Shown: positions 33,546 through 45,394, numbered from the stretch's first letter. The stretch: 64,000 nucleotides of DNA from Carya illinoinensis (GCF_018687715.1 NC_056762.1:43889520-43953519); one strand, 5' to 3'. Notes: generated by a model from the letters alone, not told the origin. Translations and numbers: made by a program.

Positions 33546-33890
33546 ATGAATGACCTGGAAGAAAAATGGAAGAATCTCAGACTATTGAAAGGGGAAGCCA
33601 TAAACATAATTATAGAAGAAAACTCTTCTGAAGAATTGAAGTATAAAAAAGATAGAAGTTTCATGGAAAATGTATGCTCAATGAGAACTATAAGCAATGA
33701 GGTATTGGGATCAACAATGGCTAAAATATGGAGGGTCAGTAAGGCAGCAAAGTTTTTGGAAGTCAGCACAAACATATTCACATTTGAGACAAAAGCCAAA
33801 AAACTAAGGGTATGGCAAGGGCGACCTTGGCTTTTTGATAATAAATTGTTGGTACTCAAGAGTTTCGATGGTTTTACACCCCCTCAATGA
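33546..33890 (+). pseudogene. LINE ORF1 (DUF4283) fragment of another LINE, plus strand
   Basis: An open 114-codon frame beginning MNDLEEKWKNLRL and containing EVLGSTMAKIWRVSKAAKF and RPWLFDNKLLVL, the standard DUF4283 N-terminal region of plant LINE ORF1 proteins. It stops at GFTPPQ, where the normal protein continues, and is followed within about 15 bp by copia sequence on the other strand. Only the 5' end of the element is present, which is the reverse of usual LINE 5' truncation. Confidence 0.75.
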
Positions 33891-33902
33891 TTGAATTTTG
33901 AC

Positions 33903-36416
33903 ACTAAAAGGAAACCGGAGCGAAGGTCTCATCAAAGTCTATACTTTCCATCTGGGCATACCCTTGAGCAACTGATATTGCTTTATTTCACACTATTGTT
34001 CCATTCTCATCTAACTTATTCTTGAAGATCCATTTTGTGACCACATTGTGACTTTCTGGTCTTGGTACCAAGTACCACACAGTGTTATTCACAAATTGAT
34101 TTATTTCGTCATGTATCGCATTCAACCAATTCTCGTCATTTAAGGCTTCTTCGACCCTTTTTGGTTCAATTTGTGAGATGTAGCTAGAGTGAGCCATTGA
34201 TTTATCACTTTTCTTCTTAGTCTCATCCCTTCATCTATGTTTCCTATAATGTTTCCTTAAGGATGATTCAACTTTACTCTCGAAGAAAGCTCCTTTTGGC
34301 TACTCACCTTTTCATTTGAAGATGACTCCAAGTTTTCTTTTAGTGCATCAACATCTTCTATTTCAATTTCACTTGGTGAGTGAGATGACTCATCCTTGTT
34401 CAATTTCTCTCCAGGAGCATCATTCACTACTGCATTTATGGACTCCATTACAGTTCTGGTGTGTAGATTGTAGCATCTATAAGCACGACTGTTTCTAGAA
34501 TATCTGAGAAAAATCCCTTCATCACTTTTAGGGTCAAACTTAGCCAAGTTTTTCCTATCTCTCAAAATGTAGCATTTGCTTCCGAATACCTTGAAGTACT
34601 TCACACTTGGTTTCTTTCCTTTCCACAGTTTATACGGTGTTTTGGAAGTGCTTGGTCTCGGATAGACTCTATTCACAATATGGTACGTTGTGTTCACAGC
34701 TTCTCCGAGAAGTGGTTAGGAACATTCTTACTATGTATCATGACTCGAGCCATTTCTTAAATAACCCTATTCTTTCTTTCGACCACTCTATTTTGCTATG
34801 GAGTGATAGGGGTAGAAAATTCTTGACTAATGCCCTCTTCATCACAGAAACTCTCAAGATTTGAATTGTTAAATTCTCTTTCATGATCACTACTAATTTT
34901 AACTATTACCTTTCCTTGCTCATTCAGAAGCTTCTTGCACAAGGTTCTAATCACATTAGGAGCTTCAGCTTTCTCTCTCAGAAATTCCACCCATGAATAT
35001 CTGGTGAAGTCATCCACCATTACTAGTATGTATTTCTTTCCCCCCAGACTTTCAGTTCTAGAGGGTCCCATAAGATCAATGTGCAATAACTCCAATGGTT
35101 GTTCGGTTAGGATAGCCGTAGTTTTCTTGTGAGCTGTTCTAACTTGTTTTCCCAATTGACATGACCCACACACAGGAGTCTCCACTTTACCCAGCTCAGG
35201 CAACCTACCACCATCACTTTCCTGGCAATCTTGGACAGATTTTTATGATTCACATGTCCTAGTCTTTGGTGTCATAGGTTTGTAGCCTCACTCTTAGCAC
35301 TATTGCAACTATACTGAAAACTAGGAGTGATGCCATAACAATTGTCAGATGTCCTGGTTCCCTGCATCATACAGTTTTCATCATTATTTGAAACAATGCA
35401 TATTTCTTTTGAGAAATGAACTTCAACACCATTATCACACATTTGACTTATACTGAGGAGATTTGTTTTTAATCCATTAACAAACAGCACTTCCCTCAAG
35501 ACAAGTAGTCCAGGTATATCAATTTCACATTTTCCAATTACATAAGCTTTTCCACCATTTCAAAAAATTACTATTCCACACTTGTACTCTTCAACAGTTT
35601 TAAATAGACTTCTATCACCTGACATGTGACGTGAGCATCCACTATTAAGATACCACACATAGGTGTCTCTAGTCTTTAAAGCAATGTGTGCCACATGGCA
35701 TGTGTTTCTTTCTCCAGTTTTGACCCACATCTTTCTAACTTTTGGAGAACCACTCTTTTTGGTAGTTGACAGTTGGTCTAACTTGACATTTAGTATCTCA
35801 TTCTGTCTAGTTAAGACCATGATTTGACTCCAAAGATTCAGATGCCCTCTTCTTGGCTGTCTATCTCCATTTCTCATGGGATTCTTCCTAAGCTCATAGC
35901 AATTTGGTCTGATGTGGCCAGCCCTACCACAATTATGACACACATAGTTTTCTTTGCTATCTCTTTGTCTTTTGAACGATGAGATATACTTAGGAGCAGT
36001 TATGAGATGTTTATCCATTTTTGGAGGGTGCATACTTTTGCTTTGAGGAGGTGTATGTTCAAACGTGATGTATCTTTTCAGCTTAAAACACTCTGTTACA
36101 ACATGACCTATTTTACAATAATGGTAACAAATAAGACTTGTATTTCTAGCTCTTGGTTTCATGTGAGACAAAGCACCCATTTGGACATGTGAGGATTTCT
36201 TGCCCTTGTCAGATGAGTTAGTTTTTCCATTGGCAACTGATTCACGAATGAGTTAGTTTTTCCATTGGCAACTGATTCACGAACATACACAGCTTTCTTC
36301 TCATTTTTGTGGAAGACCTTTGAGGTAGTTGTAGCCTCAGATTTTATTGTATCATATCCTAGTTCACTCTTGTCACTAGGGGACTTTCCAGAGCATAGGA
36401 TGAGATGAAAACTCAT
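33903..36416 (-). pseudogene. Ty1-copia fragment: gag zinc knuckles, integrase and start of RT
   Basis: Minus-strand order: gag/zinc region 36416-35560 with two CCHC knuckles (CYHCCKIGHVVTEC and CHNCGRAGHIRPNC), protease-like WYLNSGCSRHMSG (DSGCSRHM expected), 35499-35272 (TNLLSISQMCDNG), integrase 35203-34257 (CGSCQLGKQ, DLMGPSRTES, VVDDFTRYSW-like, then YKLWKGKKPSVKYFKVFGSKCYI), and RT start 34197-33988 (NTVWYLVPRP, TKWIFKNK). Several stops; a 35-bp tandem duplication at 36214-36283 shifts the gag frame. No LTRs. The left end abuts the LINE fragment and the right end the 3' flank of receptor-kinase copy 2. Confidence 0.82.
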
Positions 36417-36633
36417 ATTTATCGACTATATTACAGGATTGACTATAATACCATAACCATATTAACAGATTTTACGGCGGAAGACTCAGAAATCCAATAC
36501 ACCCTGCTCACTCCGTTAGTGGACTTTGACATAAAACTGGAAAAAGGGAAGTACAACCCGTAGGCAACCTAACAGAATGTTTTTCTGATGATTTACACAG
36601 ATAGTATGATGCTTATGGCCGGTCTTTCAAAGC

Positions 36634-39600
36634 TTAACGGCCTTCAAATATTGAATCTGTTTCATTCTTCAGATAAGACAAGTCTGACACGCCACTGATT
36701 GGGTTTGCCTTTACCTTACTTCTCACAAACAAGAAACCAGGTTGGTTGGGATAAGGTAGAACTGTACTATCATTGCTAAGCATTGCGACAACGTCCGACA
36801 TGGTAGGTCTATCCGCTGCACTTTCTTGTACGCAGAGGAGAGCAATGTTAATATATCTCAACACCATAGACATGGAGGACATATCATCAAGGAGCAACGG
36901 ATCCACTATGTCTGATCTCTTGTCACTACTCCATAATTCCCACGCCTACAAATAAAATAAAATAAAAAACAAAATGGTTAAGTGAGTGAATTCCTTTTTC
37001 CTATCATTTGAGCTTTTGAGAGAGTAGCAATTCATCATCATATCAGAGTACTCAGAGGAGAGGGCAAGGCATATATAAGAGGAGAGGAGTAATGGGATAA
37101 ACTTTCTTTGCAGTTCTGGAATTCCTCCATTTGCTTCCTAACTATTTATAGTTTCTTTAGCATTAACAAAGTGTAAATCCTGAGTATCAATCAGAAGTCA
37201 AATGTGTTTGAATTTATCCACCAGAAGGTACAAGTCAGGTACTCACATATCCCAAAAGATGGCCAGTGTTCTTCCGGCCACTCAAAATCTCTAACAACAA
37301 GACACCGAAGCTAAAGACATCAGATTTGATGGAGAAGACACCTTGCATAAGATATTCAGGTGACATGTAACCCCTGTTCACCATCATCAAGTTAAAAATA
37401 TCATCAAGTTTTACGTGTATGCTATACTGTTGGGTTGGTTTTTATGATTCAGTAGCGTCCTTCAGTTCACTTACTGTGTGCCCACGATCCTACTGGTATT
37501 TGCTTCTGACTCGTTTGCTCCAAATATTCTTGCCATTCCAAAATCTGATATTTTGGGATTCATGTCGGTGTCCAACAAAATGTTGCTAGCCTTCAAGTCC
37601 CTATGTATAATCCTTAACCTGGAATACTGATGAAGATAAAGAAGTCCTTGAGCAACCCCTTGAATGATTTGAATCCGTTTCCCCCAATCTAGTATCTTGC
37701 GCTTTTCAGCATCTGTTTTAAAAATATGATTAGATTGATAACACTGGGCCAAATTTGAACGACAAAATAAAATCCCACAAAGAGGAATGAAATGTATTTT
37801 TAAGTGCGAGAAACTACAAACCAAAAATAAAGAAATCCAAGCTTTTATTAGGCATATACTCGTAAACTAGTATCTTTTCATCTCCTTCAATGCAGCAGCC
37901 CAAAAGTCTAACAAGATTCTTGTGTTGGAGTGTGGCTATGAGCATTGCTTCGTTTTTTAGCTCCTCCCAACCTTGCCCAGATCTTCTCGAAAGTCTTTTT
38001 ACAGCTACCTCGTCCCCTCTTAGTAATGTTCCCTGCATTTGTTTTCGTCAACCCAAAGTCAGCCCACTTCTGATTTAAATAGGTACAAAGTGGCATTACG
38101 GCATATGCAGCAACAAAAGAGGCATTTGTCTGTTAACATGGTAAGTTAGTTACTGTTTACCTTGTATGTGAAGCCTGCATCCTAGCAAGTAAGTTTAGGG
38201 ATACTTAAACATACCTTGTAAACGGTTGTATGTGAAGCCTGCATCCTAGCAAGTAAGTTTAGGGATACTTAAACATACCTTGTAAACGGGTCCAAAACCG
38301 CCCTCGCCAAGCTTATTTCCAGGCGAGAAATTATCAGTTGCAGCAGAAACACTTGCAAAACTGAATAATGGCATTTTGACTTTGCCTCCTCTGCTATCCC
38401 CATGCCTACTTGATTCAGTAAGCTCCGAACCATTAGACTCTATGGTCAACTCTAACAGTAACAAATTGTCCCCTGCATGGTGAACAACATATGATTACGG
38501 CTTTGCTTGATAATATACATCTTGATTTCCGAAAGACATTTCGAACACTTATTTGCTCACCCTTTCTTTTGAGCGCTTTCTTTCTCCTCGCACAATAAAC
38601 AAGAAGACTGAATACCAGTGCAAAAGATATGGTTGGTATGATGATTGCACACAATAGTCCTGCAACCTTCGTGTTCTTATGTCCTGGAGAAGTTAAAGTT
38701 CCATTCCATGGAAGGAAACCAGAGAGATAGAATTATACATGCGTTGTACTTGTGTTACGACTGGATTTACCACTGGCAGTGCCTAGAGGCACCTCCTCAA
38801 AAAAATCTCAAGTCTCAAACAGAAAAGTAAATAATTGAAGGAAGAAGAAGAAGAAGAAGAAGAAGAAGAAGAAGAAGAGACAAGAACAGCAATAACAGTC
38901 ACCAATAGCTAACAAGTCCTTGTGTTTTTGCTGACCTTTCGTAATCGATTCCGAAGGATCAAGCTTCAGATAAAAATCATTTCCATATCCATCATCTTCT
39001 GAGAGCTGCTTCACGTTTAGCAGAGGACCTTCCCATACTAAGCAGTCATGCTTTCGATGATCATAAGCATAAGCAATACAGGAACAGTTGGTCGAGCAAG
39101 CTGACTTGCAGTCTACGGAGTCGCTAATGTCCAATTTATTCGGATTACTGGGCCAATCTACCTGAGGCAAGGGGAAAAATTTTGTCTCATTGCCGCACTT
39201 GAGATCAATTTTCCTCACACACCCTCGGCCACTCGACTTATTTACTTCAGCAACCAACTGTTTAAATCCTGGCAAACAGTCACATCCTCTATCGCTTGTC
39301 TCACTGCATATGCTGTAAGCACCACATAATGCATAAGCCCCGCACTTGGGCGAGGGTAACAAATGCCAAGATTGGTCAACTTCTGTCCATGAGAGCAGTC
39401 TAAACTGCCCTTTTACATCTAAAATTATTCTTAACATTTCATCGGTGTACTTACTACGCCAAGTAACGGACTCCCCAACAATCACAAATATATCATCCAA
39501 ACGACCAATGAGTGCGCTAGACCAGTATATTTCAGATCCCTTCATGACGATTAATTCTTTCCAAGAACCCCGATGCAGTTCGTTCCAAGAACCGAGATGC

Positions 39601-40151
39601 AGAGAGAAAAGACCAGGAGCAGGGTCTTCAGTACTTTTCCATGATGTTAATGACCATCTTGTGGTGAAATCACTAACGTTCATTCCGGGCAATAGAGTAT
39701 CAGCAGGATGCTCAAAGCTTTGCCACAAAACAACATCTGAGACCCTCTTTATAACTCTAAGATTGCCTGTATCCAATAGGATGGCATAGGTATCGTTCCC
39801 AGCAGAAGTGTTTGCCACCATGTACTGCATTATGCCGCCAGATATTACAAGGTTCCCATCCGGATTAAGGGTTAGAACGGCAGAGGAATTTGGGAATGGC
39901 CGCTCTCTATTTGCAACCCAAACTACGGTGCGAGGATCTTTCTTGTACCATATTCCCACATAATTCCTTGTCGAATTTCCCGGGGAGAAGAAACCAAGTT
40001 CAAACTTTCTCTTAGCAGAGACAATAGTCTCCGTGGTTGTTAGTGATTGGCTTGGTCGGATAGTATCGGTGACACTACCATTGGCGAGCTGCAAACCAAG
40101 ACAGAATAAAAGCAGAAGGGTGGGAATAAAAGGAGAGATTCTACGGCTCAT
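36634..40151 (-). CDS. G-type lectin S-receptor-like serine/threonine kinase (copy 2, intact)
   Basis: Seven exons: 40151-38936, 38683-38561, 38472-38279, 38032-37822, 37712-37475, 37373-37247, 36945-36634. All boundaries are GT-AG and phases agree, giving 806 aa. Domains: signal peptide 1-25; B-lectin about 30-150 ([13 protein letters not shown]); SLG/EGF-like about 200-320; PAN about 335-400 (Cys-rich, [19 protein letters not shown]); TM about 413-435; kinase from [10 protein letters not shown] (ends Lys511), Lys523 (EVAVKRL), Asp620 (HRDLKASN), Asp638 (DFGMARIF), then SDVFSFG and [12 protein letters not shown]. It is an RD-type kinase of the SD1 class, expected in the plasma membrane with cytosolic kinase. 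Exons 4 and 5 have the family-standard 211 and 238 nt; exon 6 is 127 instead of about 151 nt. No lesion is visible. Ligand unknown. Confidence 0.93.
38163..38290. repeat. 64-bp tandem duplication across the exon 3 splice donor of copy 2
   Basis: Units 38163-38226 and 38227-38290 are nearly identical (GGT or GGG at their ends). Each contains the end of exon 3 (TTTACAAG) and the donor GTATGTTTAAG, so a second potential 5' splice site lies 64 bp inside intron 3. Copies 1 and 3 have one unit. Confidence 0.9.
38841..38879. repeat. (GAA)n microsatellite in intron 1 of copy 2
   Basis: About 13 GAA/AAG units just inside intron 1. Read through, it gives the poly-Phe tail of an unspliced frame. Copy 3 has a shorter interrupted version near 63270-63298. 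Confidence 0.9.
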
Positions 40152-40272
40152 ATTTGGATAAGAAGCTATGCAGCACAGTTTGCTCTTTGCAGAACTACTA
40201 CTGCTTAACAGAACAGAAGAGCAGAAGTATGGTATCCTTGGACTAAGGAGACATAGAGTTCAACAAGGCTAC

Positions 40273-40280
40273 ATATAAAG
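40273..40280 (-). promoter_or_regulatory. Putative TATA box of receptor-kinase copy 2
   Basis: Minus-strand TTTATATG lies about 122 bp upstream of the ATG at 40151, in a plausible promoter position. Recognised by form and distance only. Confidence 0.35.
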
Positions 40281-40835
40281 TTCAAAAGATCAAAGTTTTT
40301 TTGCCCATTCAACTCACTTTTTTGTAAAGCAGTGGCGGAACCCGAAAGTCTACGATGGGGGGCCATATTGATCTATGGAATGACGATGCTGCTTGCATAT
40401 ATGCCTCTATGTGTATGTGTATGTATATATGACACTTTGTTATTTATAATTTTAAGAAAATACATAATAGACATAATTTAAATTCATATTCATTCAATTT
40501 ATAAGAGATTTCTTTTTGGTTTGTATATTTTGGAACTAATATTTTCAAGTTTCTAAATTTTAGCTGGTATATTTTTGGTATTTTTTTATGTATGTATACT
40601 CATTCTTTATATTATGAATGCAAAAATTATTCTTTTGATTAATAAAATCTTGTTTATTCCTAGAAAATTATGAACTTTAAGAAAATATATATATACATAT
40701 ATATATATTATTTTTTTCATACTTTTAAGAAGACTCTAGAATTTTATATAGGAGTGCAAGAAAAATTAATAATTGACACCATAATAAACTTACCAATCAC
40801 GTATTTATATTGCTATTTCCTAACATACAATTTAT
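40281..40835. other. Upstream spacer of copy 2
   Basis: AT-rich. GCAGTGGCGGAACCCG at about 40330 resembles a common plant transposon terminus (CAGTGGCGGA...), but I found no partner terminus. A (TA)n-rich stretch lies at about 40687-40710. No gene. Confidence 0.4.
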
Positions 40836-41340
40836 CTACCGTGTTATAGATAAGTACTGAAGACTGCCAACAACACTCCTAAAAAGAGTGACATCTTCAA
40901 AAGATGGTGAGTCAAACTTAGAAAGTTTAGTGGAGGCTAACATTGGAGAGGATATTTGGTTGGCAGCAAGCATATTTGTTTTTGTGAGTAAATCCGAGAT
41001 GTATTTCCTTTGGATGAGAAGAAGACCATTGTTGAGATAGTCAAGTTCTAACCCAAGAAAATAGGACAGTTGGCCAAGGTCAGTGACAAGAAAAGCTTTA
41101 CTCAGAGACTCAAGAAAACAACCAATATCAGAATCATAGGATGAAGTGATGACCATGTCATCAACGTACACAAAAACAAATATAGAAAAATAATTCTTGT
41201 GTAAAATAAACAGAGAGGGGTCTCCTTGAGACGCAACAAAACCATAATGTAGAAGCCAGGTATTTAGTTCCGAGAACCAAACTCGTGGAACTTGTTTAAG
41301 GCCATAAATGGCTTAAAGACAAACTAGTGCAGTGCAGGAA
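40836..41340 (-). pseudogene. Copia RT C-terminal segment
   Basis: The frame 41171-40836 starts at the catalytic MYVDDMVITS and continues LGQLSYFLGLELDYLNNGL, LIQRKYISDLL and FRSVVGSLQYLSITR, a clean copia RT end. The preceding 170 bp encode the usual upstream residues with a stop (near 41311). RNase H is absent. Confidence 0.8.
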
Positions 41341-41354
41341 TCAAGTCCGTCTTT

Positions 41355-41745
41355 TTTGCCCTTGTTTCTCTCTAGACGTGAGTGACTAGGGCTTTCATGC
41401 ATGGCTGCCGCCGATGGCCCCTTGGCCATTACAGCATCTGCTCCTTGGCTCAGATCATTTGCAGACATGGTTTTGGAATCCCCTCAGCCCCTCCCTGAGG
41501 TGGTGGTGCCGTTTCACTCTCATAAAACAGTGGATGGGGAGGTATGTGTGGTTTTCTCCAAGGATGAAGTGGATCGTTCAGCGATTCCGTTTCAATATTC
41601 TCTTGTTTTTAAATTTCTTCGTCAACGCCCTTCCCTGGATTCCATTAGATCTTTCATTAGATTGAGATGAGGCTTGACGAACCAACCAATTGTATGGTCA
41701 ATGAGGAAGCCATGGAACGTGTTCGTGCGTTTATCCTGGTAGGTC
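41355..41745 (+). pseudogene. LINE ORF1 5' fragment inside the copia element
   Basis: ATG at 41401 opens an 89-codon frame (SFADMVLESPQPLPEVVVPF, DEVDRSAIPFQYSLVFKFLR) clearly related to the start of LINE A ORF1 (33116). After a frame change it continues GLTNQPIV and RKPWNVFVRL. It retains about 45 bp of leader but no LINE sequence beyond 41745, so it is 3'-truncated. Confidence 0.75.
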
Positions 41746-42561
41746 GAGAGGAATTTGGGTGATGATTTTGGTAATTTTGTGTGAGGTTATTGAAGGACCT
41801 TCCTCTGTTAGAAGAGGACCTGCCTTGCCCACGACCATTACGGCCACTGTGATAGGATCCCCTTCCACGTTGGTTATTAGAACTAAAGTTGGCTGAGGGC
41901 CCAAAGAGAGAGGTGGGGTTTGGGTTGTTAGCCGTAAGGTTCATGCGACTTTCCTGTATTAGGAGGAGATGATACAAGTCATGGGAGGTGAGGGGCTCTG
42001 TGCGAGCTATAATAGAGGTGATAAATGTCTCATAATTTGCTCCTAACCCATTGAGAAGGTAGGTGACAAATTCCTTGTCAGAGAGAGAAGTGCTTGTGGT
42101 GGCCAGTGTATCAACGAGGAGCTTAACCTTGCTGAAATATTTAGAGATTGATTGATTGCCGCGACTTAGGTTTGTGAGTTGAAATCTGATTTAGAATTCT
42201 TTGCTTGAGAGTGTGAAGAGAACCTAGATTCAATTGAGACCTAGAGATCACGAGAGGTTTTGGAGGAGATAACATGACCAATTATTGAATCACTTATGGC
42301 AGAGAAAAGGATGTTGAGAATGAATTGATCAGTGCGCTGCCAGGAAAGAAAGCCAGGGTTGGTTATTTGAGCATTTTTGGGTGGTGAGAAATTTAGGTGG
42401 AGGGTTTGAGTTCCATCCACAAAAGGGAAAAGATCCTGGCCTCGCAGATAGGTTGAAATCTGCACTTTCCAGAGAATATAATTTTCTGAAGTTAATTTGA
42501 GAGTAACTAGATGAGAAAAAGAAGATGATAGAGAGTTTGAAGATGAAGATTTATCGGCCAT
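41740..42561 (-). pseudogene. Copia gag
   Basis: The frame 42561-42241 is a typical copia gag start (KLTSENYILWKVQISTYLRG, then FLSWQRTDQFILNILFSAIS). The second frame, 41977-41740, is the basic Gly/Arg/Asn-rich tail (RGRGSYHSGRNGRGQGRSSS). Stops and shifts lie between. Confidence 0.8.
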
Positions 42562-42663
42562 GATGTAGGGTGATTAGAAAAAAAGAGAGAGAGAGAAAAG
42601 AAAGAAGAAGAAGAAGAAGAAGAATGGATCAAGAGACTGTTAGTCAAGCAACTCTGATACCAT

Positions 42664-42950
42664 ATTAGAAATAAAGATAAATGCAGCAATCAACCTATTT
42701 TGAATATATTTGAATTGAATCATTTTTTAGTAAATAGTACAAGGAGTCTCGGCTGCCTTTTACATGCATATTTACAGAGTAAATATTTAAGGATAAAAAC
42801 GTAAAGTGAAATGAGAGTTTGTTACAACAGAGTTTATATTCAGAGAAGAAGATAGAATCTTCTAAGCTAGCTGAGGTGGATTAAGAGGTTTTGGCAGCTT
42901 GTTACTTGTGCATATTTTATCTTGTTGAGTAAGGTTGATATACTGTATCA
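42664..42950 (-). repeat. Probable 5' LTR of the deleted copia element
   Basis: Bounded on the minus strand by TGATACAGTATATCAACC and TTTCTAATA next to the primer site. It contains a TATAAAC motif. The terminal CA expected is TA. Only one copy is present, so the ends are tentative. Confidence 0.5.
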
Positions 42951-43064
42951 AGTTACATTAGTTTATAAATTTATTTTTCTGTAATTTTCTTTTTAGCTAA
43001 ATTGTTTTTCGTTTGAATTTTATTGTAATTGATTGACGTTATTTAGATAAAAGGGTACTTCAAA

Positions 43065-43985
43065 TTCAAACATTTCCTCTTCTTGTCTACGATACAAAAC
43101 CTCGTGACAACGACCAAGTCTCCATAAAGCACAGCCACTACAGAAGAAAGACAAGATGGCATAATTCCAACGAGTAACGATAAGGTGTTTGAACATTTTC
43201 ATAAATTCTTCCTTTAGGTTAGAACGGTTTTTTGAATCAAAACCGTTGGTATACCCTCATCATTACTCAAAGTTGAATAAAAAGAGATGTTAATGCGAGG
43301 AAAATGTCTTTTGCCGTCTTCTTCTGTACTACTCTTGTGTGGTTGTCAATAGCTTTCTCGAAAACTGTACTTTCGCACGAGCTTCCAAAAGTAAGTTATA
43401 CAAAGGAACCATTTTTCAGAACCTAGCAAACAAAAGCAAACATTTTGGCACACCGAATTAAAGTAATAAATAGAAGATCTGTGTCGTCGTCAATTAAAAA
43501 ATAGTAATACTAAGATAGTCGTGTAGTGTTTGTTTATTTCAGTAGTTTTAAAAAATAGCAAAATTTATTATTAAAAAATTAATTTTTTTATATAAATTTT
43601 ATATTTTTTTAATTTTTTTTAAAATAATTGTGTAATATTTACATATTTACGATTGCGACTACTATTTCTATTTCTTAAAAAAAAAGGAAAATCTATTATA
43701 TCATAAAAAAAAAATAATGATCTATACCATTACACTAGAGGGAAGATTCAAGGACAATGCTAGGGACAATAAAAAAGGACAATTCTAGAAAGACGGAGAA
43801 TGAAATCTCGTATTTGTACAAACTTTTTAATTTTAATTTTTACTTTCTTTCAACTAATTTTTATACATTTTTAAATATTTTTAAAAAATAAAAAAAGACT
43901 TCACTTTCTTATATAAAAAGAAAAACAATTGATAGCTTTTATAGATAGAATTCAAAGTTCAAATAGTATTTTCCTTGAAAAAGTA
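43065..43985. repeat. Duplicated spacer block, copy A
   Basis: Matches 51725-52335 from CTTCTTGTCTACGATAC through the signal-peptide exon to AATTGATAG(C/T)TTTTATAG. Copy A is longer because of extra AT-rich sequence near 43490-43690. Confidence 0.8.
43304..43390 (+). CDS. Putative first exon with signal peptide (copy A)
   Basis: ATG followed by 29 codons ending exactly at AAAA|GTAAGT. The translation MSFAVFFCTTLVWLS, IAFSKTV, LSHELPK is a good secretory signal peptide with a short mature start. The block copy at 51939-52025 keeps the same length, frame and donor. No downstream exon was found, and the protein family is unknown. It may be a gene fragment spread by duplication. Confidence 0.4.
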
Positions 43986-45143
43986 AGGGGATTCTAGATG
44001 ATAGAATAAAAAACGAATCATTAATCCATCTCAGAATCTTTGAAAATCAAAAAATTCAAAAAATTTATCAATCTTTAAATTAACGTGCGTATAATATAAC
44101 GCTAATGGATAGCTTTCAAATAAGTGTAAGAAAGCAATCCTGGATTCCCATAGCTTGCTAAATTTTTATAATGGAAAAGACCCTCAATCTCACCTAACGC
44201 TGTATAAAATTTCCTTTACTGACTTATGATTTTATGTAATTATATATAATTTATTTTAAGAGCCGGTATCTACCTACATAACAGTTCCGTCTCAAGTTTA
44301 TTTATAAGCCACCACTTCTGACGGAGGAATATTATGAAAATACTTTACACTTGGGGGTTCACAAGATATATCTATAAATACTAACCCAAAACCAAGTATC
44401 AAAACAATCCAAAACCAAAATAAAACGTCTAACAAGCCTAAAACACAATAAAATAATCAAACTCTTATATAAGGAAGACCCACTTTATCAGTTCAAATCA
44501 GACCCTTTAATAAAGGATGGATTATATTCTAAGACTCTAGATAGCAGCACAATCCTCACACGCTAGCTTTGCCAATAAGTCTGCAGGGCTATTTCTTTAC
44601 TTATAAACATTCCTAGATTCTTATAGCCTTTTAAATTTTTATAATGAAAAAGACCTCCCAGGGCCCAACACCACCTAATGCCGTGTAAAATTCCCTTTAC
44701 TCTTGACCTATGGTTTTATGTAACTATATATATTCTTCCTTGGGGAAAACATTAATCAATGTGCTGTCGATTGGAAAATATGCGTGTAATTTAAAGTTGC
44801 CGTCTTCAATGGATTTCTCTTCTTTGTCAGTGCTCTACTATGTTGCCGCGTTGGTCAACTCGTGCCTGGCCCGCATGGTTGCATAACATTGATTTTTGAA
44901 TTTTACAAACATATAATCACAGTCGCATACTAATCTGTATATTAATATTAATTTATTCATACTTAAAATTTAAATTAATATTATTTTCAATAAAATCTAC
45001 TTTTTGATCAATCACATCATATTAGTACACAGATTAATATACAATTATACTTACAACTATACTTTTTCTTGATTTTTTGGCCAAGGTCTGTTATTATTTC
45101 TCTATTATTTATGCTCTCAAACGTTTTGACTCACAGTCACACC
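43986..45143. other. AT-rich spacer with internal repeats
   Basis: No gene. Two related segments, 44126-44250 and 44608-44735, share TTTTTATAATG(G/A)AAAAGACC, CACCTAA and GTAAAATTCCCTTTACT. Around 44905-45065, CATACTAATCTGTATATTAAT and the inverted GTATATTAATCTGTGTACTA suggest a small MITE. Confidence 0.5.
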
Positions 45144-45394
45144 CACTGAGCGCGCTCATATGGAAAACAAAGATAAATGTTACAACGAAAGTCTTTCAAA
45201 TTGAAAAGAAATGTTATACGTTACATACTTTAACATATGATTTATTATTTTTTATTTAAATGCATATATATTTAAGTATTAAGATAGAATGATATTATAT
45301 AAAAATAATAAATTAGAATAATATATAAAAATGACAAATCACGTTATTCTTTCTCATCACCCTAAGGTTGGTGTTAGAGGAGCTCCGCTCAGTG
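45144..45394. mobile_element. Possible 251-bp MITE with CACTGAGCG termini
   Basis: CACTGAGCGCGCTC at the left and GAGCTCCGCTCAGTG at the right form inverted ends with CACTGAGCG in common. No clear target duplication. The related copy at 58269-58535 has a more diverged right end. Confidence 0.4.

Larger units (their letters stand above)
40836..42950 (-). mobile_element. Deleted Ty1-copia element with 5' LTR, gag and RT end
   Basis: On the minus strand: LTR about 42950-42664 (starts TGATACAGTATATC), primer site TGGTATCAGAGTTGC at about 42663-42648, gag from 42561, and the RT end 41340-40836. Most of protease, integrase and RT is missing. A plus-strand LINE ORF1 fragment lies at the gap. No 3' LTR was found. 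Confidence 0.75.

Noticed and set aside
38808..38935. Extension of receptor-kinase exon 1 through a poly-Phe tail
   Set aside because: This is intron 1: a GT donor at 38935/38934 and agreement with copy 3 place the exon end at 38936.
40325..40360. CAGTGGCGGAACCCG-like transposon terminus upstream of copy 2
   Set aside because: No inverted partner or target duplication was found, so no element is called.
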